Shown here piece after piece: positions 43,835-52,690 of a stretch of 64,000 nt of DNA. The stretch comes from Zoogloea dura (lineage in GTDB: Bacteria > Pseudomonadota > Gammaproteobacteria > Burkholderiales > Rhodocyclaceae): assembly GCF_012927165.1 (NCBI RefSeq), contig NZ_JABBGA010000007.1:1-64000 (forward strand), read 5' to 3'. Position numbers and translations under genes: made by a program. The notes under the pieces are model-generated. The model was not told the DNA's origin. It saw only the letters and a list, made by a program, of their open reading frames with translations, and searched no databases. The stretch's first letter is position 1; every line of letters begins with the position of its first letter.

Positions 43835-43849
43835 TGGCACGGAGGTTGC
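43835..43849 (+). promoter_or_regulatory. Sigma-54 (RpoN) promoter of the ABC importer operon
   Basis: TGGCACGGAGGTTGC matches the -24/-12 consensus TGGCAC-N5-TTGC at all fixed positions, with correct GG-GC spacing. It lies 59 bp before the ATG of the substrate-binding protein gene on the same strand. Confidence 0.8.
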
Positions 43850-43907
43850 GAAGCAGGTGTTCAGCCCACCTGCGGCTTTCGCCCCTCATCTCCTGGAGTC
43901 TTCCGTC

Positions 43908-44948
43908 ATGCCTCACCCCTTCAGCGCTTCCCGCCGCCTGTTGCTTGCCGCCGGTCTTGCCGCCGCCGCCATTCCTTTCCTGTCCTCGCCGGTTGTCGCG
44001 GAAGAACCGGTCAAGCTGAAGTTCACCCTCGACTGGCGCTTCGAAGGCCCGGCTGCGCCCTTCCTGCTGGCCAAGAGCAAAGGTTACTTTGCTGCCGAGG
44101 GCCTCGATGTGACCATCGACGCGGGCAACGGCTCGGCCGGTGCGGTGACCCGGGTCGCCACCGGGGCCTACGAAATGGGCTTCGCCGACTTCAATGCGCT
44201 GGTGGAATACGACGCCAAAACACCGGGCTCCAGGATCCAGGCGGTCTACATGGTCTACAACGCCACCCCGGCGGCGGTCTTCGTGCTCAAGAAGAGCGGC
44301 GTCACCAAGCCGGCCGACCTGGCGGGCAAGACGCTTGCCGCGCCCATCTTCGACGCCGGCCGCAAGGCCTGGCCGGCCTTTGCCAAGTCCAACGGGCTGG
44401 TGGTGGATGCGGTGAAGTGGCAGTCGGTGGATCCGGCCATCCGCGAAACCCTGCTGGCCCGGGGGGACGTGGACGGCATCACCGGCTTCTACTTCACCAG
44501 CCTGCTCAACCTGGAAGCCCGCGGCGTGAAGCCGGCCGACATCGTCGCCCTGCGTTACCCCGACCACGGCGTGGAGCTCTACGGCAATGCCATCATCGCC
44601 AGCCCCAAGCTGATCGCCGAGAAGCCCAAGGCGGTGGAGGGCTTCCTGCGCGCCTTCAACAAGGCTCTCAAGGAAACCATCGCCAAGCCCGAGGCCGCCA
44701 TTCCGTCCGTGAAGGAACGCGACCCGCTGATCGATGTGCCCCTGGAAACCCGCCGCCTCAAGCTGGCGCTCGAGTCCAGCGTGGTGACGCCGGAGGTGAA
44801 GCAGATCGGCCTGGGGGCGGTGACCCCGGAACGCCTCAAGCGCTCCATGGCCGAGACGGCGGAAGCCTACGCGCTGCCCAAGGTGCCGTCCGCTGCGGAA
44901 CTCTTCAACCCGGCCTTCCTGCCCGCCAAGGCAGAGCGCAGCCTGTAA
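43908..44948 (+). CDS. ABC transporter substrate-binding protein, NMT1/THI5-like
   Basis: 346 aa from ATG 43908 (TGGAG upstream). The N-terminus has SRRLLLAAGLAAAAI and a likely cut after VVAEE; the SRR-LLL start suggests Tat export. The mature protein matches the NMT1/THI5 binding fold: KLKFTLDWRFEGPAAPFLLA, KGYFAAEGLDVTIDAGNGSA and GAYEMGFADFNALVEY. Relatives bind thiamine pyrimidines, taurine, nitrate or aromatic compounds; the ligand here is unknown. First gene of a three-gene importer operon behind a sigma-54 promoter. Confidence 0.88.
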   Translation: MPHPFSASRRLLLAAGLAAAAIPFLSSPVVAEEPVKLKFTLDWRFEGPAAPFLLAKSKGYFAAEGLDVTIDAGNGSAGAVTRVATGAYEMGFADFNALVEYDAKTPGSRIQAVYMVYNATPAAVFVLKKSGVTKPADLAGKTLAAPIFDAGRKAWPAFAKSNGLVVDAVKWQSVDPAIRETLLARGDVDGITGFYFTSLLNLEARGVKPADIVALRYPDHGVELYGNAIIASPKLIAEKPKAVEGFLRAFNKALKETIAKPEAAIPSVKERDPLIDVPLETRRLKLALESSVVTPEVKQIGLGAVTPERLKRSMAETAEAYALPKVPSAAELFNPAFLPAKAERSL

Positions 44949-44966
44949 GGCGGCCCGGGAGCGCCC

Positions 44967-45746
44967 ATGTCCTTCGTCAAATTCGAGAACGTCGATCTCG
45001 CCTATGCGCCCGGTGGTGCGCTGGCCATCGAGGATGTCAGCCTGGATGTCCGCGAGGGTGAGTTCGTGGCGGTGGTCGGCCCCTCCGGCTGCGGCAAGTC
45101 CACCCTCATGAAGCTCATCTCCGGCCTGCGCATGCCGTCCGGCGGCTATGTGTACGTGGATGGCCGCCAGGTCGGCGGGCCATTGAAGATCGTCGGCATG
45201 GCCTTCCAGAACGCCAACCTGCTGCCCTGGCGCACCACCCTGGACAACGTGATGCTGCCGCTCGAGATCGTCGAGCCCTACCGCTCCACCCTCAAGAAGG
45301 AGCGCAGCCGCTACGAGGCGGAAGCGCGCCAGTTGCTGGCCCGGGTCGGCCTGGCCGGCTTCGAGGACAAGTTCCCCTGGGAGCTGTCCGGCGGCATGCA
45401 GCAGCGCGCCTCCATCTGCCGGGCGCTGATCCACCAGCCCCGCCTGCTGATGCTCGACGAGCCCTTCGGCGCTCTCGACGCCTTCACCCGCGAGGAGCTG
45501 TGGTGCATGTTGCGCGATCTGTGGCAGCTGCAGCCCTTCACGGTGATCTTGGTCACCCACGACCTGCGCGAGGCGGTCTTCCTCGCCGATACGGTGTACG
45601 TGATGAGCAAGCGCCCCGGGCGCATCCTGGTCCGCCGCGAAATCGAGCTGCCGCGTCCCCGCGACCTGGACGTGACCTATACCGACGCCTTCGCCGGCTA
45701 CGTGCATGAGCTGCGCGAACACATCGGCCGCGTGCGCGCCACCTGA
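44967..45746 (+). CDS. ABC transporter ATP-binding protein, TauB/SsuB/NrtD family
   Basis: 259 aa. Walker A GPSGCGKST near residue 39, Q-loop in FQNANLLPWRTTLDNV (the LPW form is typical of the TauB/SsuB family), signature LSGGMQQRASICRAL near 140, Walker B LLMLDEPFGALD near 162 and switch His in LVTHDLREAVFLAD. It energises the permease encoded next and begins 19 bp after the binding-protein stop. Confidence 0.93.
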   Translation: MSFVKFENVDLAYAPGGALAIEDVSLDVREGEFVAVVGPSGCGKSTLMKLISGLRMPSGGYVYVDGRQVGGPLKIVGMAFQNANLLPWRTTLDNVMLPLEIVEPYRSTLKKERSRYEAEARQLLARVGLAGFEDKFPWELSGGMQQRASICRALIHQPRLLMLDEPFGALDAFTREELWCMLRDLWQLQPFTVILVTHDLREAVFLADTVYVMSKRPGRILVRREIELPRPRDLDVTYTDAFAGYVHELREHIGRVRAT

Positions 45747-45759
45747 AAGGACTGATCCG

Positions 45760-46527
45760 ATGCAACCCAATCTCGTGAAAGCCGCGCCCTGGCTGGTGGT
45801 GGCGGCCATGTTCCTGCTGTGGGAGCTGATCTGTCTCGGCTTTGACATCCCCGAATTCCTGCTGCCGGCGCCCAGCGCGGTGTGGAAGGTGGGCGTCGAG
45901 CAGTTCGAGCCGATCATGATGCACGCCACCCAGACCTTCCTCACCACCCTGGCCGGTTTCGCCATCGCGGTGGTGGTGGGCCTGCTGATCGGCATGGCGG
46001 TGGGCTCCTCGCCGCTGCTCTACCGGGCCATGTACCCGCTGCTGGTGGGCTTCAACTCCATCCCCAAGGTGGCCTTCGTGCCGGTGCTGGTGGTGTGGTT
46101 CGGCATCGGTACCGTGCCGGCCATCCTCACCGCCTTCCTGATCTCCTTCTTCCCGGTGGTGGTCAACGTCGCCACCGGCCTGGCCACCCTGGAGCCCGAG
46201 CTGGAGGACGTGCTGCGCTCGCTGGGCGCCTCGCGCCTCGACATCCTCGGCAAGGTCGGTCTGCCACGGGCCATGCCCTATTTCTTTGCGTCCCTGAAGG
46301 TCGCCATCACCCTGGCCTTCGTCGGCTCGGTGATCGCCGAGACGGTGGCCTCCAACCTGGGGATCGGCTACCTGATGATGTCCGCCAGCTCGTCCATGAA
46401 CATGCCCCTGGTCTTTGCCGGCCTGATCGTCATCGGCGTGATGGGCGTGGTGATGTATGAACTCTTCGCCCTCGTCGAGAAGCGCATGACCGGCTGGGCA
46501 CACCGCAATCCCAACGGCGCAGCCTGA
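45760..46527 (+). CDS. ABC transporter permease, TauC/SsuC family
   Basis: 255 aa from ATG 45760 after AAAGGA. Six predicted membrane helices. The coupling loop reads ELEDVLRSLGASRLDILGKVGLPRAMPYF in overlapping parts, carrying the conserved EAA-type sequence (SLGAS...LPRAMP) that contacts the ATPase. FNSIPKVAFVPVLVVWFGIG is the family's P-K-A-F-P-like loop. It completes the importer; no enzyme for the imported substrate lies in the operon, so the ligand cannot be read from context. Confidence 0.92.
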   Translation: MQPNLVKAAPWLVVAAMFLLWELICLGFDIPEFLLPAPSAVWKVGVEQFEPIMMHATQTFLTTLAGFAIAVVVGLLIGMAVGSSPLLYRAMYPLLVGFNSIPKVAFVPVLVVWFGIGTVPAILTAFLISFFPVVVNVATGLATLEPELEDVLRSLGASRLDILGKVGLPRAMPYFFASLKVAITLAFVGSVIAETVASNLGIGYLMMSASSSMNMPLVFAGLIVIGVMGVVMYELFALVEKRMTGWAHRNPNGAA

Positions 46528-46555
46528 GTCCGGCCCGCTTTACGCCTGAAACGGG

Positions 46556-46583
46556 TTGACCTTGGCGCAGATTCGGCTAAAAT
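46556..46583 (+). promoter_or_regulatory. Promoter of tRNA-Leu
   Basis: TTGACC (46556-46561) and TAAAAT (46578-46583) with 16-bp spacing, ~70 bp before the tRNA. Confidence 0.75.
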
Positions 46584-46653
46584 GCGCACCCTTCTGCGTC
46601 TCAGCTTCAATGGAAGCACGGTGTCCCGAGTGGAAGCCGTCAGACGCAAGAAT

Positions 46654-46738
46654 GCCTTGGTGGTGAAATTGGTAGACACGCTATCTTGAGGGGGTAGTGT
46701 CGCAAGACGTGCGAGTTCGAGTCTCGCCCAAGGCACCA
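46654..46738 (+). tRNA. tRNA-Leu (anticodon GAG)
   Basis: 85 bases including encoded CCA. Acceptor GCCTTGG/CCAAGGC, anticodon stem CTATC/GGTAG with loop TTGAGGG (anticodon GAG), a class II long variable arm (TGTCGCAAGACG) and T loop TTCGAGT. Confidence 0.95.
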
Positions 46739-46765
46739 ATTACTGTTCCGAAGAAGTCCAAAGCA

Positions 46766-46806
46766 GGCCGGCAAGCCCAGAGAAATCAAGGGTTCCGGCC
46801 TTTTTT
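46766..46806 (+). terminator. Terminator of tRNA-Leu
   Basis: GGCCGG (46766-46771) pairs with CCGGCC (46795-46800), inner bases can extend it, and TTTTTT follows directly. Confidence 0.7.
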
Positions 46807-46971
46807 GCGTCTAACCTGCACTGGGATGAGCTTCGGCACCGGTAACCGCCAGAGGGCTTCTCCCTGGAGGTGTGATGAAGGGAGTGCCCCTTTCGTGCAT
46901 CCTGTCCAGAGGATCTGAAGGAACGCATTGAACGTGCAGCGAAAGGATGAGGACGGACTGAGTCCCGTTCT

Positions 46972-47298
46972 TCACGCCAGGGTTCCGCGTCCGCTCGCCA
47001 GCACCGCCAGGAACTTCGTCCGCGCCTGCTCCAGCTCTGCCTTGCCCAGCCCTTCGGCCAGCCGCAAGGCGATGGCATGGTAGGTCTCGAAGGCTTCGAG
47101 GACGGCTTTTTCGTCGAGTTTGCGGGTGCCGGTGTCCGACGGGGGAGGGGAGTAGCCATCCACCGGGCGCAGCGCCGCGTGGCGCGGGATCATGCGCTGG
47201 CCGCCCTTCTCGGCGGTGGCGGTGATGGGGCCGGTCTTGGTGTAGATCTGGCCTTCGTATTCGAAGCGGGCGCCGATGGGGAGGAGGTTGATCTTCAT
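46972..47298 (-). CDS. Conserved-looking hypothetical protein, 108 aa
   Basis: Starts MKINLLPIGARFEYEGQIYT, a compact beta-rich N-terminus, then EKGGQRMIPRHAALRPVDGY, a Pro-rich linker, and a helical C-terminus (LDEKAVLEAFETYHAIALRL). No signal peptide or membrane helix. The N-terminal ~45 residues read like a small SH3-like barrel also seen in short betaproteobacterial proteins; I know no function. It lies between tRNA-Leu and the PEP-CTERM gene. Confidence 0.65.
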   Translation of the reverse strand: MKINLLPIGARFEYEGQIYTKTGPITATAEKGGQRMIPRHAALRPVDGYSPPPSDTGTRKLDEKAVLEAFETYHAIALRLAEGLGKAELEQARTKFLAVLASGRGTLA

Positions 47299-47489
47299 GG
47301 CAGGAGGCTGTGGGTCAAAGCCGACATTCTAAAGGGGCATCTCGTGGCCCGGTCATGCCGGGGAGGGGATCGGGTGGCCGGTTCGCTCCGGGATTTGCAA
47401 AATGCATGATACATTTATGCCCTTTGGGTGATTGCTGGGCGGGATCTTGCGTTCAGCCCCTGCCTGCGAGCGTAAAGCTCATACCCCTG

Positions 47490-48164
47490 ATGGATATGCC
47501 CCTGATGTCATCCCTGATCTCCCCGCGTTGCTCTGCCCTGCTTGGCCAGCTCACGCTTGCATCGACGTTTCTTGCCCTGGGCGCGCCGGCCTCTGCCGTC
47601 GAGGTCCGTATCGATCCGGGGCGGAGTTCCGTGAGCTTCATCTCGACTGCGCCTCCGATCTGCGATCTGTCCGGTCAGTGTTCCGTGCCGACCCCATCGC
47701 AGGTCTTTTCATTGTCGGGCCATTTCGAGGTGGTCCGGGAGGCGATCTTCCTGCCCTCGCCCTTTGATCCGGCGAACGTCATCGACATGACCCTGATCCA
47801 CTTCGATTCGGCGGTCGTCGATGCCGGGGGGGCGGCGGCCCTGGGTTTCGTGTTCCCGGATTTCGCCGGGGTGGTGGCCGGCACGCATGTCAGCGGCAGC
47901 GACGATGCCTGCGTGTTCTTCCCGGGGGTGTGCGTGGGCTGGAGCCTCTTCCACAACACCTATGAAGGAGACTTCGATGGTCAGACCCTGATCCTGACCG
48001 GGCAGTCGCCGCTGAACGGCTTCGAGTCCTTCACCTACAGCCTCGTTGCCACGACGGTGCCCGAGCCGGGGGCGCTGGCCTGCCTGCTGGGCGCCGGCCT
48101 GGGATGGCTGGCCAGCCGGCGGCGGGGCCCGGGGCGCGTCAATACCCCAGCGCGCGGGCGATGA
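47490..48164 (+). CDS. PEP-CTERM sorted exported protein, 224 aa
   Basis: Signal peptide from ATG 47490 or slightly downstream (hydrophobic LLGQLTLASTFLALGAPASA). The C-terminus is VPEPGALACLLGAGLGWLAS followed by RRRG: the PEP motif, membrane helix and basic cluster recognised by exosortase EpsH/XrtA-type systems. The mature part is Gly/Phe/Asp-rich beta with two Cys pairs, no enzyme motif. Exosortase genes are not in this window. The gene overlaps the 3' end of the converging radical SAM gene by 26 bp. Confidence 0.8.
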   Translation: MDMPLMSSLISPRCSALLGQLTLASTFLALGAPASAVEVRIDPGRSSVSFISTAPPICDLSGQCSVPTPSQVFSLSGHFEVVREAIFLPSPFDPANVIDMTLIHFDSAVVDAGGAAALGFVFPDFAGVVAGTHVSGSDDACVFFPGVCVGWSLFHNTYEGDFDGQTLILTGQSPLNGFESFTYSLVATTVPEPGALACLLGAGLGWLASRRRGPGRVNTPARGR

Positions 48165-50058
48165 AGTTCTTCGGGACGCGCGGGCGGGGCACCTTTGTAC
48201 CGAACCAGCTGCGCACGTCCTGGTCCAGGCCGATGCCGTGCATGTAGTTGTAGAGGGCCTTGTTGAGGGCTACGCCGAGGGCGTCGTGGTCCACCCCGGT
48301 GGGGTCGATGAAGCCGACGTCGTTCTTGGCGAAGCTGATCGGCGGCAGGGGCTTGAGGCGGACGCCGTATTCCGCGGGGTTCTGTCCCACCGGTGAATGC
48401 ACCGTGCACACGAAGCGGTGGAAGAAGCCGGACTGGATGCAGCCGGCGTCGAACAGCTGGCGCACGTATTCCAGCGCATCCACGGTGTCCTGCACGGTCT
48501 GGGTGGGGAAGCCGTACATCAGGTAGGCATGCACCAGGATGCCGGCGTCGCTGAAGCCCTTGGTGACGCGCGCCACCTGGTCCACCGACACACCCTTCTT
48601 CATCAGCGAGAGCAGGCGGTCGGAAGCCACCTCCAGCCCGCCGGAGATGGCGATGCAGCCGCTGTCGGCGAGCTGTTGGCACAGTTCGGGGCTGAAGGAC
48701 TTCTCGAAGCGGATGTTGCCCCACCACGAGATCGCCCGGTTGCGCCGGGCCAGCTCTTCGGCGAGGGCCTTGAGCACCTTGGGCGGGGCGGCTTCATCCA
48801 CGAAATGGAAGCCGGTCTGGCCGGTCTCGGCGACGATGGCCTCGATGCGGTCCACCAGCAGCTCGGCACCGGCGGCGTCGTAGCGCCCGATGTAGTCGAG
48901 GCTCACGTCGCAGAAGCTACACTTCTTCCAGTAGCAGCCATGGGCCACGGTGAGCTTGTTCCAGCGCCCGTCCGACCACATGCGGTGCATCGGGTTGAGC
49001 ATGTCGAGGATGGACAGGTAGCCGTCGAGGGGCAGGCCATCCCAGGTCGGGGTGCCGACCTCGGCGAAGGGCACGTCGGGCTCGGCGAGGTTGATGTAGC
49101 GCACCGCGCCGTCTTCCCGCAGGTAGGTGCGCACCAGCCGGGAGCGGCCGCGCCTGCCGTCGAGGTGCTCGAGCAGGGCCAGCAGGGGGCGTTCCCCGTC
49201 GTCCAGGGTGATGAAGTCGAAATAGTCGAAGACGCGCGGCTCGGTGAGCTCCCGCAGTTCGGTATTGACGAAACCGCCGCCCAGCACGGTGACGATGGAC
49301 GGGTCGTGGGCCTTGATGGCCTGGGCGATGCGGAAGGCCGCGTACACCGAGCCGGGGAAGGGCACCGACAGCAGCACGACCCGCGGCCGGTGGGCTTCCA
49401 CGGTGGCCAGGGCGAGGCGCAGCAGGGTCTCGTCCACCAGCGTCGGCGGGGCGGCGAGAGCCTGGGCCAGCGGTTCGAAGCTGGGCTGGGCCATGGCCAG
49501 GGATTCGGCGTAGCGCACGAACTCGAAGCGCGGGTCGCCGGCCTCGCGCAGCACGTCGGCCAGATCGTTGAGATACAGGGTGGCGAGGTGGCGGGCCTTG
49601 TCCTGCACGCCGAGGGCGCCGAAGGCCCAGGCCAGCGGGTCGCCGCCGTCCGGGTCGTAATACACGTCCAGCGACGCAAAGCGCGGCCCCTCAGGCAGAA
49701 AGGCGCGGCTGGCGATGCGGTGGGCGAGGGTCGGGTCACGCCCCTGCAGGAAGGCGATGACCGGGCCGACGGTGGCCCGATAGCGTTCGAAGGCGGCTTC
49801 GAAAGTCTGCAGGGTGGGGCTGTGTTTCTTGCCCGGAAGCGCCCGCGCGGCCTCCCGCAGGGCATCCAGCCCGGCCGGCGAGAACAGTTCCAGCACCAGC
49901 TTGAGGGCCAGGTCGTCCTGCACCGCGTCCACCCCGCGGCTGCGCAGGAAGCCGGTGAGGTAGGCGGTGGACGGGTAGGGCGTGTTGAGCTGCGTCATCG
50001 GCGGGATGAGCGACAGCACGCGGAGCGCGGATGCGCTGGCGCCGGAGGTTTCGGTCAT
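48139..50058 (-). CDS. B12-binding-domain radical SAM protein, 639 aa
   Basis: Start at ATG 50058 (MTETSGASASALRVLSLIPP). The N-terminal half fits a Rossmann-like cobalamin-binding domain (VVLLSVPFPGSVYAAFRIAQ, VTVLGGGFVNTELREL). The radical SAM domain has the cluster motif HGCYWKKCSFCD (C-x4-C-x2-C) near residue 385, GFHFVDEAAPPK and CIAISGGLEVASDRLL. This is a COG1032-type enzyme; members do methyl transfers or RiPP and lipid chemistry, and the substrate here is unknown. The x4 spacing of the first two Cys differs from the usual x3. No precursor peptide gene was seen nearby. Confidence 0.85.
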   Translation of the reverse strand: MTETSGASASALRVLSLIPPMTQLNTPYPSTAYLTGFLRSRGVDAVQDDLALKLVLELFSPAGLDALREAARALPGKKHSPTLQTFEAAFERYRATVGPVIAFLQGRDPTLAHRIASRAFLPEGPRFASLDVYYDPDGGDPLAWAFGALGVQDKARHLATLYLNDLADVLREAGDPRFEFVRYAESLAMAQPSFEPLAQALAAPPTLVDETLLRLALATVEAHRPRVVLLSVPFPGSVYAAFRIAQAIKAHDPSIVTVLGGGFVNTELRELTEPRVFDYFDFITLDDGERPLLALLEHLDGRRGRSRLVRTYLREDGAVRYINLAEPDVPFAEVGTPTWDGLPLDGYLSILDMLNPMHRMWSDGRWNKLTVAHGCYWKKCSFCDVSLDYIGRYDAAGAELLVDRIEAIVAETGQTGFHFVDEAAPPKVLKALAEELARRNRAISWWGNIRFEKSFSPELCQQLADSGCIAISGGLEVASDRLLSLMKKGVSVDQVARVTKGFSDAGILVHAYLMYGFPTQTVQDTVDALEYVRQLFDAGCIQSGFFHRFVCTVHSPVGQNPAEYGVRLKPLPPISFAKNDVGFIDPTGVDHDALGVALNKALYNYMHGIGLDQDVRSWFGTKVPRPRVPKNFIARALGY

Positions 50059-50113
50059 GGCGGAAGCCGGGCGGACGGCCCGGCGGGTGGAGCATTGCGG
50101 AGCACGAATGATA

Positions 50114-51490
50114 TCAGGCGCTGGAGACCCGGTTCCGGCCGGACTCCTTGGCGCAGTACAGCGCCTTGTCGGCGCGTTCGATGATCCGCTGGTAGTCCGG
50201 GTGGCCATCATTGGCGGCAAGGCCGATGCTTACCGTGACCCGGATGTTGCGCTCGCCCGACAGGGGGATGTCCAGCTCGCCAATGCGCCGGCGCAGCTTG
50301 TCGGCCACCGCCCGCGCCCGCTCCTCGTCGATGGCAGCCAGCACCGCGAGAAACTCCTCGCCACCGTAGCGGAAGACAAAGTCGCCCCCCCGCACCTGGC
50401 TCATGATCTGGCCCGCCACATGCTGCAGCACCCGGTCGCCCGCGTCGTGGCCGTGCTCGTCGTTGACCCGCTTGAAGTGGTCGATGTCGAGCATCAGCAC
50501 GCAGAAGCTCTCCTCGTTGCGTCGCGCAAGGCCGATCTCGCGCTTGAGGATGGAGGGCAGGAAGCGCCGGTTGAAGAGCTGGGTCAGCACATCGCGGCCC
50601 ACGTCCAGGTCCACCAGGCGGTCGAACATCGAGCGCAGCAGGAACTTGATCTCGTCCACCTCCACCAGCACGGCCTTGGCCAGGGCCCGGTTGGCTTCGG
50701 ACTGGAGATCCTTGTCACGCCCGAAGACGAGCTGCGGAAAGAGGGATTGATCGATGCGATCGACGCACTCGATGATCAGCGGCAGCTCCCGCGTTTCGTC
50801 GAAGAGCAGCGGCGCCTTGTGGTTGAGCCACAGGCCGAACTCGGAGTCGGCCAGGCTGGACATGTCGTCGAAGGACGAGCCGGCGGCGAGCAGGCGGTAG
50901 AAGCGGGCCTCCCACTCCAGCACCGCCACCGACTGTTTTTCGCGTTCCAGGGCAAGGTCCCGCCCGGCCGCGAACATGCGGTAGGCCTCGTCGGTGCGCA
51001 CGCTGCGCTCGGATGACTGGATGAAGGCCGCACTCATCTCCTCGAAGGCCACGTCGGTCAGGCGGTCCACGTAGAGCACCGCGCTCACCAGCTCGTTGCG
51101 GCCCAGGGGCGTGGCGAGCAGGCGCGTGTTGATTTCGTGCTTGAGCAGGCGCAGCCCGCGAGCCACCAGGTTCACCGGGATCTGGGCGCGGGCGTGCACC
51201 TCGCCCACATGCCGCTGCAGGGCCAGCGCACCGGCCAGCTCGTCCCGGCTGGTATGCCCGAACAGCACCCCCAGCCAGCGTTGCAGCCCCGGCTTGAGAC
51301 GGGCCTCGACGGTGGTCACGGAGAGGAAGGGCTGGGCGCCCTCGTCCTCGAGCATGAAGCGGTAAAAGGTGGCGGCAAGGTCGGCCTTGTCCTGCGCAAC
51401 GATACGGGCCACCTCGGCACGGACCTCGGCGGAGCAGGTCTCGGTGAGGACTTGCCAGGTCTGATCGACGAGGTGGGCGGTGTGAGGCAT
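50114..51490 (-). CDS. Globin-coupled diguanylate cyclase (DosC/YddV-like)
   Basis: 458 aa heme-based oxygen sensor that makes c-di-GMP. The globin domain (residues 1-160) has the distal Tyr43 in TFYRFML and proximal His99 in GEVHARAQIP, positions like those of E. coli YddV. A helical middle domain (170-290) links to the GGDEF domain with LTQLFNRRFL, MLDIDHFKRVNDEHGHDAGD and the active-site GGEEF at 376-380; RGGD at 367-370 is the inhibitory I-site. All key residues are present, so it should be active and feedback-inhibited. Monocistronic, next to the radical SAM gene. Confidence 0.92.
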   Translation of the reverse strand: MPHTAHLVDQTWQVLTETCSAEVRAEVARIVAQDKADLAATFYRFMLEDEGAQPFLSVTTVEARLKPGLQRWLGVLFGHTSRDELAGALALQRHVGEVHARAQIPVNLVARGLRLLKHEINTRLLATPLGRNELVSAVLYVDRLTDVAFEEMSAAFIQSSERSVRTDEAYRMFAAGRDLALEREKQSVAVLEWEARFYRLLAAGSSFDDMSSLADSEFGLWLNHKAPLLFDETRELPLIIECVDRIDQSLFPQLVFGRDKDLQSEANRALAKAVLVEVDEIKFLLRSMFDRLVDLDVGRDVLTQLFNRRFLPSILKREIGLARRNEESFCVLMLDIDHFKRVNDEHGHDAGDRVLQHVAGQIMSQVRGGDFVFRYGGEEFLAVLAAIDEERARAVADKLRRRIGELDIPLSGERNIRVTVSIGLAANDGHPDYQRIIERADKALYCAKESGRNRVSSA

Positions 51491-51736
51491 GAGCAGGCTC
51501 CCGGGCTATTTATTGTTATCGGACCAACAACATAAGGAGCCTGGACCAGGGGCGCAAGGGCCTGCAAGGATTTGTTCGGGCCGGGCGCGACTGAATTCAC
51601 GGAGCGGCTATTCGTATTGGATTTTTCCTGGCGGGTGAGCCGGTGGTGACGCCAGCCAGCCGTGCGTTACGGCGGCGACGCCATGCTATGGTGCTGAAAG
51701 ACCCGACCCGTTCTTCTCTCGCACAAGGAGCTTTCC

Positions 51737-52096
51737 ATGGAGTGGTATCTGAAGGCATTTCGCCAGTACGCCGATTTCAAGGGGCGTGCCCAGCGCAAGG
51801 AATACTGGATGTTCGCCCTCTTCAACCTAGTGATCATGATCGTGCTGACCCTGGTGGGCGGCGGTGGCGAGGGCGGCCTGGGGGATGTGCTGTCCGGCCT
51901 CTACAGCCTGGCGGTGATGGTGCCCAGCGTGGCCGTGACGGTCCGCCGCCTGCACGACATCGGCCGCAGCGGCTGGTGGGCCCTGCTGATGATCGTGCCG
52001 CTGATCGGCGCACTGATCCTGATCTTCTTCGCCATCCAGGACAGCCAGCCGGAGGCCAACGAGTACGGGCCGAATCCGAAGGCTGTCCCTGCCTGA
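51737..52096 (+). CDS. DUF805 membrane protein
   Basis: 119 aa. Marks of DUF805 (YhaH/YhaI family): YADFKGRAQRKEYWMFALFN at the N-terminus, VAVTVRRLHDIGRSGWWALL near residue 70 and AIQDSQPEANEYGPNPK at the C-terminus. Three membrane helices. ATG follows AAGGAGCTTTCC. Function unknown. It is the last core-like gene before the restriction-modification locus. Confidence 0.9.
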   Translation: MEWYLKAFRQYADFKGRAQRKEYWMFALFNLVIMIVLTLVGGGGEGGLGDVLSGLYSLAVMVPSVAVTVRRLHDIGRSGWWALLMIVPLIGALILIFFAIQDSQPEANEYGPNPKAVPA

Positions 52097-52156
52097 TAAA
52101 CTGATGACGATTTAGAGCGATTCAAGAACCGCTTTGAGCGCCAATATCTGCAGATC

Positions 52157-52462
52157 GTGGACATTCCCTGCGCTCTGAGATCGATGAATCCGCATACCCA
52201 TGCCACGCGCTATTTTGTTGATCCGGGCCTGCTGCGCAGCCTCAAGTTCGCCGGGGCGACCACGCTCAAGCGCATCGAACCACATCGCCTGACAGCCCTA
52301 GTGCTTGAAGACCAGCAGTGCTACCCCGGATCTGCGATCAGCGATATCCACAAGCGCGTCGGCGGTGAGATTCACCCCAAGCAGGTCACGCGCTCACTGG
52401 AAGAACTGGTCGAACGCGGATAGCTGCGTTTTGAGGGCAACAGCCGCTGGCGGCGGTACTAG
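52157..52462 (+). pseudogene. Remnant of a DNA/ATP-binding regulator, interrupted by a stop
   Basis: The frame reads LKRIEPHRLTALVLEDQQCY and SDIHKRVGGEIHPKQVTRSL, a winged-helix-like C-terminal domain, then ERG-TAG (52421-52423), after which the same frame continues LRFEGNSRWRRY to a TAG at 52460-52462. The upstream part of a normal gene is missing. This looks like the broken 3' end of an AlbA/Fic-type ATP- or DNA-binding regulator, probably the scar of whatever occupied this spot before the hsd operon. Confidence 0.55.
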
Positions 52463-52690
52463 GCGTTGAGATGAACGGGCTATCGGACAACTCATGCCCT
52501 ATCGGTGATGGATGGGCGATAGAGCTTGGGCGATAGTTCAGCATCGGCCTGATGAATCAAACGGCTTCTATCTTCCAGGCAATAGTGTTTGGGAGATAGA
52601 ACTCGAGCATGGTGCCGCAGCAACCTGGTTCCTTTGGCTCACGCCCCGTGCTTGAGTCGAACCAAATGAATTGAAACTGGACTTTTTACG

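Noticed and set aside
43620..45995. 791-aa minus-strand open frame
   Set aside because: Antisense of the ABC importer genes, whose Walker and signature motifs are unambiguous.
48397..50184. 595-aa plus-strand open frame opposite the radical SAM gene
   Set aside because: The minus strand carries the radical SAM and B12-type motifs; the plus frame is Gly/Val/Gln-rich shadow.
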